From Lachnoclostridium sp. (GTDB lineage: Bacteria > Bacillota > Clostridia > Lachnospirales > Lachnospiraceae): a stretch of 64,000 nucleotides of DNA. The translations under genes and the position numbers were made by a program. The notes beneath the pieces were generated by a model that saw only the letters and a program-made list of their open reading frames with translations, was not told the DNA's origin and did not search any database. Shown in pieces: positions 26,325-33,462 of the stretch (within the stretch, counting starts at the first letter, position 1; each line of letters begins with the position of its first letter). The stretch covers positions 1-64,000 of the forward strand of contig JAMPEB010000011.1 in assembly GCA_023665475.1 (NCBI GenBank), written 5' to 3'.

Positions 26325-27182
26325 TTAACTGTTTCTTGTCAGAAAAACCTGCTTCGCCTGCTTTTCTTCCTTTAACCGCAAAAACGCTTCCTGCGCCTTT
26401 TCCTCATCCGTAAAAATTCCAAATACGGTGGGCCCGCTTCCGCTCATCAGGCTGCCTTCGGCGCCCAGCTCCATCATGCGCTTTTTCAATATGCCGATAA
26501 TGGGATGCGCCGGTATGGTTACGCTTTCCAGAACATTGCCCATCCGTTTCAGAATCCCCTCCATACTTCCCTCTTTGATTGCCCGTACCATGCCGTCAAT
26601 ATCCGGATGTTCATAGGCTTCCCGCTCATCCAAATGCTCATACACATATTTTGTGGACACATTGATATCCGGCTTCGCCACCAGAATCAGACAATCCGGC
26701 ATGGGTGGCAGCATAGTCAGTTTTTCTCCAATCCCTTCTGCCAGAGCCGTTTTTCCCGTAACACAATAGGGTACATCCGCTCCTATTTTCACTCCCAATG
26801 CCTTTAACTCCTCCAAAGAACAGCCCAATCGGAAAATTTCGTTAATGCCTTTCAGCGCGGCGGCGGCATCACTGCTTCCTCCCGCCATACCTGCCGCAAT
26901 GGGAATCCTTTTCTGCAGATGAATCGAAATTCCTTCCTCAATACGATACCGGTCAAACAAAAACTTCACTGCTCTATAGATTAAATTATCCCCGTCAGTG
27001 GGAAGCTCTCCCGAATCCGTACTGATGACAATGCCGGACTTTACCCTTTCAAAGCTGAGTATATCGCAGATGTCCACAGTCTGCATCACCATCTTTACTT
27101 CATGATATCCGTCAGACCGCTTTCCTAACACATCAAGTCCTAAATTTATCTTGGCATATGCCTTGATTTCATATCCTGCCAT
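26325..27182 (-). CDS. ispE: 4-diphosphocytidyl-2-C-methyl-D-erythritol kinase
   Basis: A 285-residue GHMP kinase that phosphorylates CDP-methylerythritol in the MEP route to isoprenoids. The N-terminal KAYAKINLGLDVLGKRSDGYHE and the ATP loop PIAAGMAGGSSDAAAAL are diagnostic, as is GSLMSGSGPTVFGIF near the C-terminus. GGAGG lies upstream of the start. It is followed by gntR, an arrangement seen in other Clostridia. Confidence 0.96.
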   Translation of the reverse strand: MAGYEIKAYAKINLGLDVLGKRSDGYHEVKMVMQTVDICDILSFERVKSGIVISTDSGELPTDGDNLIYRAVKFLFDRYRIEEGISIHLQKRIPIAAGMAGGSSDAAAALKGINEIFRLGCSLEELKALGVKIGADVPYCVTGKTALAEGIGEKLTMLPPMPDCLILVAKPDINVSTKYVYEHLDEREAYEHPDIDGMVRAIKEGSMEGILKRMGNVLESVTIPAHPIIGILKKRMMELGAEGSLMSGSGPTVFGIFTDEEKAQEAFLRLKEEKQAKQVFLTRNS

Positions 27183-27217
27183 CTGCCAGCCTCCGCTATT
27201 TGTATTTTGTATACATT

Positions 27218-27257
27218 AATTGTACTTATTATAGTACAATTTCTCTGCTCTCGTCAA
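27218..27257 (-). promoter_or_regulatory. ispE: ispE promoter with overlapping palindromic operator
   Basis: TTGACG (27257-27252), 18 bases, TATAAT (27233-27228) on the minus strand. The -10 sits inside a palindrome with 9-bp arms, AATTGTACT and AGTACAATT (27218-27241). A second palindrome, TGTATACA, lies at 27207-27214. Both are of the form bound by FCD-type GntR regulators, and such a gene is in the same operon. Confidence 0.55.
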
Positions 27258-27265
27258 TTTTTATC

Positions 27266-27292
27266 TAAACTTTTTTACAAATATGTCGAAAA
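27266..27292 (+). promoter_or_regulatory. Sigma-28-like promoter
   Basis: TAAA (27266-27269), 15 bases, GTCGAAAA (27285-27292). It precedes the small 27373 gene and shares AAATATGTCGAAAAA with the site in the invertible segment. Confidence 0.55.
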
Positions 27293-27372
27293 ACATATTA
27301 CAAGGAACAGACACTATTGAAATACGCATCCAAGGAGGGATTATCGTAGAAAACGGAATTTTAGGTATTTTT

Positions 27373-27600
27373 ATGGTGAATTCGGTGTTGGCAGTTCCTA
27401 AGTGTAGCAGATTAAAGCGTGAAGACAGAAAATCTTCCCATGAATTTCAAAAGAAAAAAGATAATGCCCTGTTTGCACAAATTTTGGAGGAGACTCAGGC
27501 TTCCCATGAATCTGCATCACAGGACTGTACCATCACTACTTACGGTCGTGACTGCAGACTGCAGACTTTCCATTATCACACAAAGGAATACCTCTGCTGA
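27373..27600 (+). CDS. Small conserved-looking protein with sigma-28-type promoter
   Basis: A 75-residue protein from ATG 27373 (MVNSVLAVPKCS to HTKEYLC). The upstream ATG at 27283 lies inside the promoter -10 and cannot be the start. AGGT precedes the chosen ATG at a poor distance; a good AAGGAGG lies at 27332 without a standard start codon after it, so the true start is uncertain. The protein is soluble, basic in the middle, and ends with aromatic residues. A strong terminator follows directly. I do not recognise a family. A sigma-28-like promoter suggests a flagellum-associated role, by inference. Confidence 0.5.
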   Translation: MVNSVLAVPKCSRLKREDRKSSHEFQKKKDNALFAQILEETQASHESASQDCTITTYGRDCRLQTFHYHTKEYLC

Positions 27601-27603
27601 ATC

Positions 27604-27644
27604 AAAAAACAGACTTCGGGAATCATTCCTGCGGTCTGTTTTTT
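27604..27644 (+). terminator. Rho-independent terminator
   Basis: AAAAAACAGAC and GTCTGTTTTTT form the stem around about 19 bases, with the T run built into the 3' arm. It starts four bases after the stop of the 27373 gene. Confidence 0.8.
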
Positions 27645-27707
27645 GCCCGGTAAATTTTTGCCCTATAAAAAATTTGCCCGGTAAATTTTTTGTCCTGTAA
27701 AAAATTT
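27645..27707. repeat. Two tandem 31-32 bp units
   Basis: Units at 27645-27675 and 27676-27707 each begin GCCCGGTAAATTTTT and end AAAAAATTT. The second also forms a perfect hairpin with the following bases (GGTAAATTTTTT against AAAAAATTTACC, 27680-27710). They lie between a terminator and a sigma-28-like promoter. Confidence 0.6.
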
Positions 27708-27720
27708 ACCGTTTGCCCTC

Positions 27721-27747
27721 TAAAGTTTTTCCAAAATATGCCGAAAC
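27721..27747 (+). promoter_or_regulatory. Sigma-28-like promoter
   Basis: TAAA (27721-27724), 15 bases, GCCGAAAC (27740-27747), close to the SigD consensus TAAA-N15-GCCGATAT. It precedes the 27834 gene with an 80-base leader. Confidence 0.65.
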
Positions 27748-27833
27748 ATATAATGAGATCATGGATGATATGCCCATAGGGCAGCCCGAATTGGGTAGAT
27801 TCGGCAATTAAAATGCCAGAAAAGAGGGATAAT

Positions 27834-28445
27834 ATGAGTGTAAAAGGAGTTACAACAACATCGGCTGCAGCGGCTTATACTTACACCGCAACAGGCAGCA
27901 CAGAGACAAGCACTGCTACTGAAAATGCAAAAACTTCTTCCAAGAAAGAAGAGGCAAGTGCGGTTTATGAGCCTTCCAAAGAAGCGCAGGCTGCTTCTTC
28001 TAAAAAGACGACTTACAAACCTGACACTAACTTAATCAACAAATTAAAGGCCGATGCAGATGCCAGAACCGCACAGATGCGCAGTCTGGTAGAGCAAATG
28101 ATGACGGGACAGTCCACTGCTTACGGCAAGGCAAATGACATCTGGTCCTTTTTAAGAGAGGGCAATTTTACCGTAGACCCTGCTACCAAGGCTCAGGCTC
28201 AGGCAGACATTGCGGAGGATGGATATTGGGGCGTAAAGCAGACTTCCGACCGCATTATTTCCTTTGCAACCGCATTGACCGGCGGCGACCCTGACAAGAT
28301 TGAAGAGATGCGTGCCGCTTTTGAAAAAGGTTATAAAAAAGCAGAAAAGACCTGGGGCGGTCAGCTTCCTGACATCTGCCAGCAGACCTACAAGGCTGTT
28401 TTTGAGAAATTTGATCAATTAGCAGCTGACGCGGCTGAGAAATAA
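27834..28445 (+). CDS. Conserved hypothetical protein with sigma-28-type promoter
   Basis: A 203-residue protein. The first 65 residues are low-complexity Thr/Ser/Ala-rich and look disordered. A helical domain of about 140 residues follows, with DIAEDGYWGVKQTSDRIISF, GGDPDKIEEMRAAFEKGY and TWGGQLPDICQQTY. I recall related uncharacterised proteins in flagellated bacteria. The start is the MSVKGVT methionine with AGAGGG upstream. It has no signal peptide, so secretion would need another route, perhaps flagellar export. That is inference from the promoter and the disordered N-terminus. Confidence 0.7.
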   Translation: MSVKGVTTTSAAAAYTYTATGSTETSTATENAKTSSKKEEASAVYEPSKEAQAASSKKTTYKPDTNLINKLKADADARTAQMRSLVEQMMTGQSTAYGKANDIWSFLREGNFTVDPATKAQAQADIAEDGYWGVKQTSDRIISFATALTGGDPDKIEEMRAAFEKGYKKAEKTWGGQLPDICQQTYKAVFEKFDQLAADAAEK

Positions 28446-28484
28446 AGCAAAAGCTTTGCTTGTAAATTCAATTACATGAAAAGT

Positions 28485-28513
28485 AACAGGAGCTGTTGTT
28501 TACAGCTCCTGTT
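28485..28513. terminator. Bidirectional terminator
   Basis: AACAGGAGCTGT pairs with ACAGCTCCTGTT around five bases. It lies between the convergent 27834 and SPOCS/LysM genes, and GTTTTG follows on the plus strand. Confidence 0.75.
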
Positions 28514-28537
28514 GTTTTGTAACTTTTATCGGGCATC

Positions 28538-30091
28538 CTATCCTTTCACAATCAAAAGCTTCTGTCCCGGCTTGACTTCATTTCCCGAAAGTTCATTGAT
28601 TTCCCGCAGATTCTCCACCGGAACATAATACTTCTTACCGATGTTCCAGAGATTATCCCCTTCTTTTACAATATAAATGACCATTCCGGGAAGGCTGCTC
28701 ATTTTTTCCGCATCCAATTCCGATACCGTCACCTGACCGATTAAGTTCATCGAAACATTTTGAAATACCGTGGTCATGAAAGTAAGAATTGCTTTTACAT
28801 CCATCTCTTCTCCGTCCAGCATCGTAACCTGAAGCTGCTCTACGCATCCCTGCACATTGCCCAGATCCTCCAGCGCAATCCCCGGCACTTCCAGCGTGTA
28901 TTCATAAGGAATCACAGCGCTTGCTCCTGCATAGGGAGCATCGTCATCTCCGGTAATATACATCACTTTAATTAACAGACTACCCTGAAGATGAATACCG
29001 TTCTCCACCACTTCCTGACGGTCCATGGTCACCTTTCCTTCACTGTGCAGCAACTGCAAAATTCCCGTACCCTTATTTTCCACACGAATACGGTCCGTGA
29101 CCTTGGTCTTGCCTGTTACCTTGGAAAGCAGTCTGCGCAGATTGGTCCGATGGTTTACAGTACCCACTTCCTTTGTAACGCCGTATATGTCAGACACAAT
29201 CTCCAGTTCTTCTTCCTCATAAATGCGTATGGAAATGTCAAGAGTAAGCTCCATGCCGATGGTCCGCTCTTCCCCGTCAAAATCCGGACGCACGGCAAGC
29301 TCCTGCTGCCCCAACTTATACCTGATATCGGGCACCATGCCTTCTCTGCATCCATGACATTCTAAAACACCGCTGAAAGGAATCGTGGTTTCAAAGGAGC
29401 GCACGGGATGATCTTCCCCCTCTCCTTCGTACAAGAGAAACAAATGCACATCCCCCTGCACTGTCAGTTTTTCTTCCATAACCTTAAATTCCACATCCCC
29501 CAGAGAAACTGTATGCCACAAAATTTGAAAAATATTGGGATAATTGGCAGGAAGGGTCACTTCATCCTTGATACGGAAAATATCATTCTTGCTGATAGCT
29601 ATCTGAGCCAGATTCAGAGGCAGCTTTCTGTATTCCGCCACTTCATCCCCATGAATGCCAATGGGAACCTCCTCATCATATAACTCCTCTACCTTTGCCT
29701 GCAATGTTACTAACGCCTGAATGCTCAATTTTCTGGAATTGATGATGCCTACCGTCAAATCCTCCACCTCGCCGCATACTTCCACAATATCCGTGGGCGT
29801 CACCCCGCTCATATTGATTTTTTCATCAAAAAAGATTCGCCCCTCCAACGCCACAAGACTGCTGCCCTCTTCCATGGTATGATACAAAACGCAAAATGCC
29901 AGAGTTCCCTTTACCATCACCATGTCATTTCCGGGGCGCACTTCCTCAATAACAACTTCTCCTTTTTCCAAATTGACAGAACTTACATCCGGCTTGTTCT
30001 CCGGAATATTCATGTCATCCTCTAAAGTTATCTGACTGACTGCATCCGTCCTGATGCGATCCATATGTATATTTTTCTTTATGAGCTCCAC
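28538..30091 (-). CDS. SPOCS (DUF3794) and LysM domain protein
   Basis: A 517-residue protein. It contains three DUF3794/SPOCS-type repeats (about 30-170, 185-320 and 340-460) and a C-terminal LysM domain (IYIVKEGDNLWNIGKKYYVP, INELSGNEVKPGQKLLIVKG) that should bind peptidoglycan or its derivatives. SPOCS proteins are linked to spore coats or cortex in Clostridia. The start is a GTG giving VELIKKNIHMDR, with GGAGG eight bases before it; an in-frame ATG at 30139 has no site. No signal peptide is present, as expected for a protein made in the mother cell. Confidence 0.85.
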   Translation of the reverse strand: MELIKKNIHMDRIRTDAVSQITLEDDMNIPENKPDVSSVNLEKGEVVIEEVRPGNDMVMVKGTLAFCVLYHTMEEGSSLVALEGRIFFDEKINMSGVTPTDIVEVCGEVEDLTVGIINSRKLSIQALVTLQAKVEELYDEEVPIGIHGDEVAEYRKLPLNLAQIAISKNDIFRIKDEVTLPANYPNIFQILWHTVSLGDVEFKVMEEKLTVQGDVHLFLLYEGEGEDHPVRSFETTIPFSGVLECHGCREGMVPDIRYKLGQQELAVRPDFDGEERTIGMELTLDISIRIYEEEELEIVSDIYGVTKEVGTVNHRTNLRRLLSKVTGKTKVTDRIRVENKGTGILQLLHSEGKVTMDRQEVVENGIHLQGSLLIKVMYITGDDDAPYAGASAVIPYEYTLEVPGIALEDLGNVQGCVEQLQVTMLDGEEMDVKAILTFMTTVFQNVSMNLIGQVTVSELDAEKMSSLPGMVIYIVKEGDNLWNIGKKYYVPVENLREINELSGNEVKPGQKLLIVKG

Positions 30092-30253
30092 ACAAAATAC
30101 CTCCACATATATACTGATATAATATATATATGAAGGCATGATTCTACATATGATTATATTTACCGCATTATTCCTTATCTCTCATCCTGCTGCCCTGCTA
30201 TGCTGCAAAGCCAATCCCCCTAATCCTCCGTGCCAGAGTAAGCTTACTGCGAT

Positions 30254-30281
30254 GAAAAACGCCGTGTTTTTGGCGTTTTTC
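30254..30281 (-). terminator. Hairpin after pyrD
   Basis: GAAAAACGCC and GGCGTTTTTC form a perfect 10-bp stem. It follows the larger hairpin at the pyrD stop and probably ends the pyr transcript. Confidence 0.55.
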
Positions 30282-30282
30282 G

Positions 30283-30346
30283 GCGTGAGATTTAGTACTT
30301 CTTAGCTCATGCCCATTGGCATGAGCTTTAGAAGTACTTCTCACGC
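30283..30346. repeat. Long palindrome overlapping the pyrD stop codon
   Basis: Arms GCGTGAGA, AGTACTTCT and AGCTCATGCC pair with their complements on the other side of a four-base loop, giving about 27 paired bases in three blocks. It contains the pyrD stop and looks like a REP-type or attenuating structure. Confidence 0.6.
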
Positions 30347-31246
30347 TGCTGCCCCTATCAAATCCATTATATCCTCCACGCCATATTCACGCATATACGC
30401 TTCGATGCCCTCCACTGTCTCCACCGTGGCATAAGGATTGACAAAATTCATGGCTCCGATGCTCACTGCGCTGGCGCCTGCCAGCAGAAATTCAATGGCA
30501 TCCTCCGCATTTGCAATGCCGCCCATGCCGATAATGGGAATCTTCACTGCCTGCGCTGCCTGATAAACCATCCGCACCGCTATGGGCTTGATGGCAGGTC
30601 CGCTCATTCCTCCGGTTTTGTTGGCAAGGACAAATTTTCTCCTGTGTATATCAATCTTCATGCCTGTAAGCGTATTTATCAAAGACAGAGCGTCCGCCCC
30701 TGCCGCCTCGGCAGCTTTCGCCATCTCTGTAATATCCGTCACATTAGGACTGAGTTTCATGATAATGGGCTGTTTGGCATATTTTTTTACCTCTTCCGTA
30801 ATGTGATACAATGCGTCCGCTTTCTGTCCAAATGCGATTGCCCCTTCCTTTACATTGGGACAGGAAACATTGATTTCCAGCATGGACACTGCAGGCTCCT
30901 CTCCCAGTTTTTCTACTACTTCCACATAATCTTCCACAGTCTTGCCGCAGACATTCACAATAATTTTGGTATCATACTGCTTCAAAAAAGGGATATCCCT
31001 TTCCAACAACACATCTATTCCGGGATTCTGCAATCCGATTGCATTCAGCATGCCCCCGTAAACTTCCGCCACTCTGGGAGTGGGATTTCCCTGCCACGGC
31101 ACATTTGCCACGCCCTTTGTGACCACTGCCCCAAGCTTATTTAAATCCACAAATTCGGAATATTCCATACCCGAACCAAATGTGCCGGACGCCGTCATGA
31201 CCGGATTTTTAAAGGTTACTCCTGCTATCGTTACCTGTGTATTCAT
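30341..31246 (-). CDS. pyrD: Dihydroorotate dehydrogenase B, catalytic subunit
   Basis: A 301-residue FMN-dependent barrel enzyme that oxidises dihydroorotate to orotate. The class 1B catalytic Cys is in NVSCPNVKEG, the substrate loop in NAIGLQNPG, and the FMN phosphate site near GMGGIANAEDAIEFLLAGA. The start is MNTQVTIAG; the longer frame has no site and crosses the intergenic hairpin. It works as a heterotetramer with PyrK, whose gene lies 76 bases upstream. Confidence 0.96.
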   Translation of the reverse strand: MNTQVTIAGVTFKNPVMTASGTFGSGMEYSEFVDLNKLGAVVTKGVANVPWQGNPTPRVAEVYGGMLNAIGLQNPGIDVLLERDIPFLKQYDTKIIVNVCGKTVEDYVEVVEKLGEEPAVSMLEINVSCPNVKEGAIAFGQKADALYHITEEVKKYAKQPIIMKLSPNVTDITEMAKAAEAAGADALSLINTLTGMKIDIHRRKFVLANKTGGMSGPAIKPIAVRMVYQAAQAVKIPIIGMGGIANAEDAIEFLLAGASAVSIGAMNFVNPYATVETVEGIEAYMREYGVEDIMDLIGAAA

Positions 31247-31281
31247 TTTCCCATATTTCCCTTCTATTGTATTTATATAAT

Positions 31282-31316
31282 TAGGCGTTTGCAAAACTCC
31301 GGTTTTTACAATCCTC
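31282..31316. repeat. Short palindromic intergenic repeat, hairpin form B
   Basis: AGGCGTTTGCAAAAC and GGTTTTTACAATCCT form an imperfect hairpin in the pyrK-pyrD gap. The core TTAGGCGTTTGC matches 15023-15059 and the ends of 13728-14002. Confidence 0.5.
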
Positions 31317-31322
31317 TGGTGT

Positions 31323-32114
31323 TTATATATCCAATTCCTTGGCCTCAAACACCGGTCCGTCCGTACAGATTCTGGCATTGTTCACATGGGAGTGATGATT
31401 CACTTCTTTGGTTTTGACCACACAGCCAAGGCAGGCTCCCACGCCGCATGCCATGCGTTCCTCCAAAGAAAGGTAGGCGTCAACGCCCTTTTCTTCTCCA
31501 TATTTCTTAATCGCCCGAAGCATGGGCATAGGTCCGCAGGCAAAAATCACATCCGCCTCCAGAGCGTTTTTTCTTATGGCATCCATGACATTTCCTTTTG
31601 TGCCAACGCTTCCGTCCTCCGTCGCCACAAAAACCGTACCATATTGTTCCAAATCTTCCTTCAGGAAAAGATTGGCGTCACGATATCCCACAATGATATT
31701 GACATCTTCTTTCTTCCTGCCCTGCTCCTGCACGAATACCCTTGCAAGTTCCAGCATGGGCGGAATCCCGATGCCGCCTCCCATGAGAAACACTCTTTTT
31801 CCCACAGCCTTTTCTAAAGGATACCCATTGCCCAAAACGCCCAGAATGCTGACCGAATCCCCCTCCCGATAAGAGGAAAATTCTTTGGTTCCCTGCCCGG
31901 CAATACGGTACACCATGCGTAGCGCCCCTTTTTCCTTGTCCACCTGACAAATGCTGATAGGACGGGGTAAGAGGGTGCTTTGGTTTTTGGGATAAATACC
32001 GATAAACTGCCCCGGTTTCGCCTCAAAACTTAAATTTGCAGCAATCCATAATTCAAATATCTGAGGCGCAATCTCCTTCTGGGAAAGCACCTTTGCATTC
32101 TGCTTCTGTTTCAT
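31323..32114 (-). CDS. pyrK: Dihydroorotate dehydrogenase B, electron-transfer subunit
   Basis: A 263-residue FAD and [2Fe-2S] protein that passes electrons from PyrD to NAD+. It has the FAD motif RPISICQV, the NAD-binding GGGIGIPPMLELA and the cluster Cys set CGVGACLGC followed by a later Cys in ARICTDGPVF. The spacer between the third and fourth Cys is a few residues longer than I recall for B. subtilis PyrK and holds HHSH. The gene lies between pyrC and pyrD on the same strand. Confidence 0.93.
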   Translation of the reverse strand: MKQKQNAKVLSQKEIAPQIFELWIAANLSFEAKPGQFIGIYPKNQSTLLPRPISICQVDKEKGALRMVYRIAGQGTKEFSSYREGDSVSILGVLGNGYPLEKAVGKRVFLMGGGIGIPPMLELARVFVQEQGRKKEDVNIIVGYRDANLFLKEDLEQYGTVFVATEDGSVGTKGNVMDAIRKNALEADVIFACGPMPMLRAIKKYGEEKGVDAYLSLEERMACGVGACLGCVVKTKEVNHHSHVNNARICTDGPVFEAKELDI

Positions 32115-32157
32115 GAAAATTTCCGCCTTTCTGTTCTGATACCTTATCTATATTTTC

Positions 32158-33438
32158 TTATCGGTCCGCACCATCCTGATAGACCACTTTTCCATTGCAG
32201 ACAGTCATTTTCACTTTTCCCGTAAGCTCCCAGCCTACAAAGGGGGAATTGGATGCCTTGGAAGCAAAACTGCCCACAACCGCCTTCTCCTTTGGGTCAA
32301 TCAGCACAAGAGCCGCAGGACCGCCCTCCGCCAGATATCCGGCATCCAGATGGTACATTTCGGCAGGATTTGTGCTCATTTTTAACAGTAATTCTTTCAT
32401 GGTCAGATGACCGCCCTCCACCAGCACGGTAATCCCCAAGGCAAGCGCTGTTTCCAGCCCGATAATGCCGCTGGGCGCCTCTGTTATGGGTTTATTTTTC
32501 TCTTCCTCTGTGTGGGGCGCATGATCCGTTGCAATGATATCAATGGTGCCGTCTATCAGCCCTGCAATAATAGCAAGCCTGTCCGCTTCCTCGCGCAGGG
32601 GTGGATTCATTTTGGCGAGGGTGCCGTATTTGATGGCGGCATCCTCCGTCAGGGTAAAATGATGGGGAGTTGCTTCCGCGTGAATATTTCCGCCGCACTT
32701 TTTTGCCTGCCGCACCAACTCCACGCTTTCCTTTGCACTGATATGCTGAATATTGATACATGCGCCTGTTTCCAGCGCTATTTTCAAATCCCGCTCCACC
32801 AAGGTAATTTCCGCCTCTCTGGGGGAACCGCCGATTCCAAAATGCGCGCTTGCCTTTCCCCGGTTGATGCCATTATTTTCAATCAGTTTTGGATTCTCCT
32901 CATGGAAGCTGATGGGCAGATTAAGCTCTGCAGCCTTGGCCATGGCATTTTTTACCACTGCCTCCTCCATAATGGGGATTCCGTCATCCGTAAAACCTAC
33001 TGCTCCTGCTTTCGCAAGGTTGTCCATATCCGTAAGTTCCTGTCCCTTCATTCCCAAAGTCACATTGGCGCAGGAAAGCACATGAATCTTCGTCTGCTCG
33101 GCTCGGCTCCGCACATATTCCAAGGTTTCCTCATTGTCCACACAGGGTTTTGTATTCGCCATCAGCACCACCGTAGTAAAACCGCCTTTTGCGGCTGCCC
33201 CTGCCCCTGTGGAAATATCTTCCTTGTGGGTAAATCCCGGCTCCCTGAAATGCACATGGACATCCACCAGTCCCGGCGCTATCACGAGTCCCTCCGCATC
33301 TATCACCTTACAGCCTTCCCCGGGATTTTTCAGACCTTTGCCGATTTTTATTATTTGCCCTCCATCCGTCAGGATATCCAAATTTCCTTCCCTTCCTGAT
33401 TTAGGGTCTATCATATACCCATTTTGAATCAATAACAT
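32158..33438 (-). CDS. pyrC: Dihydroorotase
   Basis: A 426-residue amidohydrolase of the class I dihydroorotase type that closes carbamoyl-aspartate to dihydroorotate. Metal ligands appear in DVHVHFREPG, HIS in NIQHISAKES, and DHAPHTEEEK. AGGAG precedes the ATG. It begins 24 bases after the diguanylate cyclase gene, so the order is diguanylate cyclase, pyrC, pyrK, pyrD. Carbamoyl phosphate synthase and pyrB, pyrE and pyrF genes are not in the window. Confidence 0.95.
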   Translation of the reverse strand: MLLIQNGYMIDPKSGREGNLDILTDGGQIIKIGKGLKNPGEGCKVIDAEGLVIAPGLVDVHVHFREPGFTHKEDISTGAGAAAKGGFTTVVLMANTKPCVDNEETLEYVRSRAEQTKIHVLSCANVTLGMKGQELTDMDNLAKAGAVGFTDDGIPIMEEAVVKNAMAKAAELNLPISFHEENPKLIENNGINRGKASAHFGIGGSPREAEITLVERDLKIALETGACINIQHISAKESVELVRQAKKCGGNIHAEATPHHFTLTEDAAIKYGTLAKMNPPLREEADRLAIIAGLIDGTIDIIATDHAPHTEEEKNKPITEAPSGIIGLETALALGITVLVEGGHLTMKELLLKMSTNPAEMYHLDAGYLAEGGPAALVLIDPKEKAVVGSFASKASNSPFVGWELTGKVKMTVCNGKVVYQDGADR

Positions 33439-33462
33439 GGAAATCTCCTCTTTCTTGTTAAC

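Noticed and set aside
27283..27375. ATG at 27283 as the start of the small 27373 gene
   Set aside because: It lies inside the sigma-28-like -10 box, upstream of any transcript from that promoter, and has no ribosome site.
27645..27707. CRISPR-like repeats
   Set aside because: There are only two adjacent units without spacers and no cas genes in the window.
32407..33399. 330-codon plus-strand open frame opposite pyrC
   Set aside because: It is antisense to a clear pyrC gene, its translation has no family pattern and it is rich in Cys and His as expected for a shadow frame.
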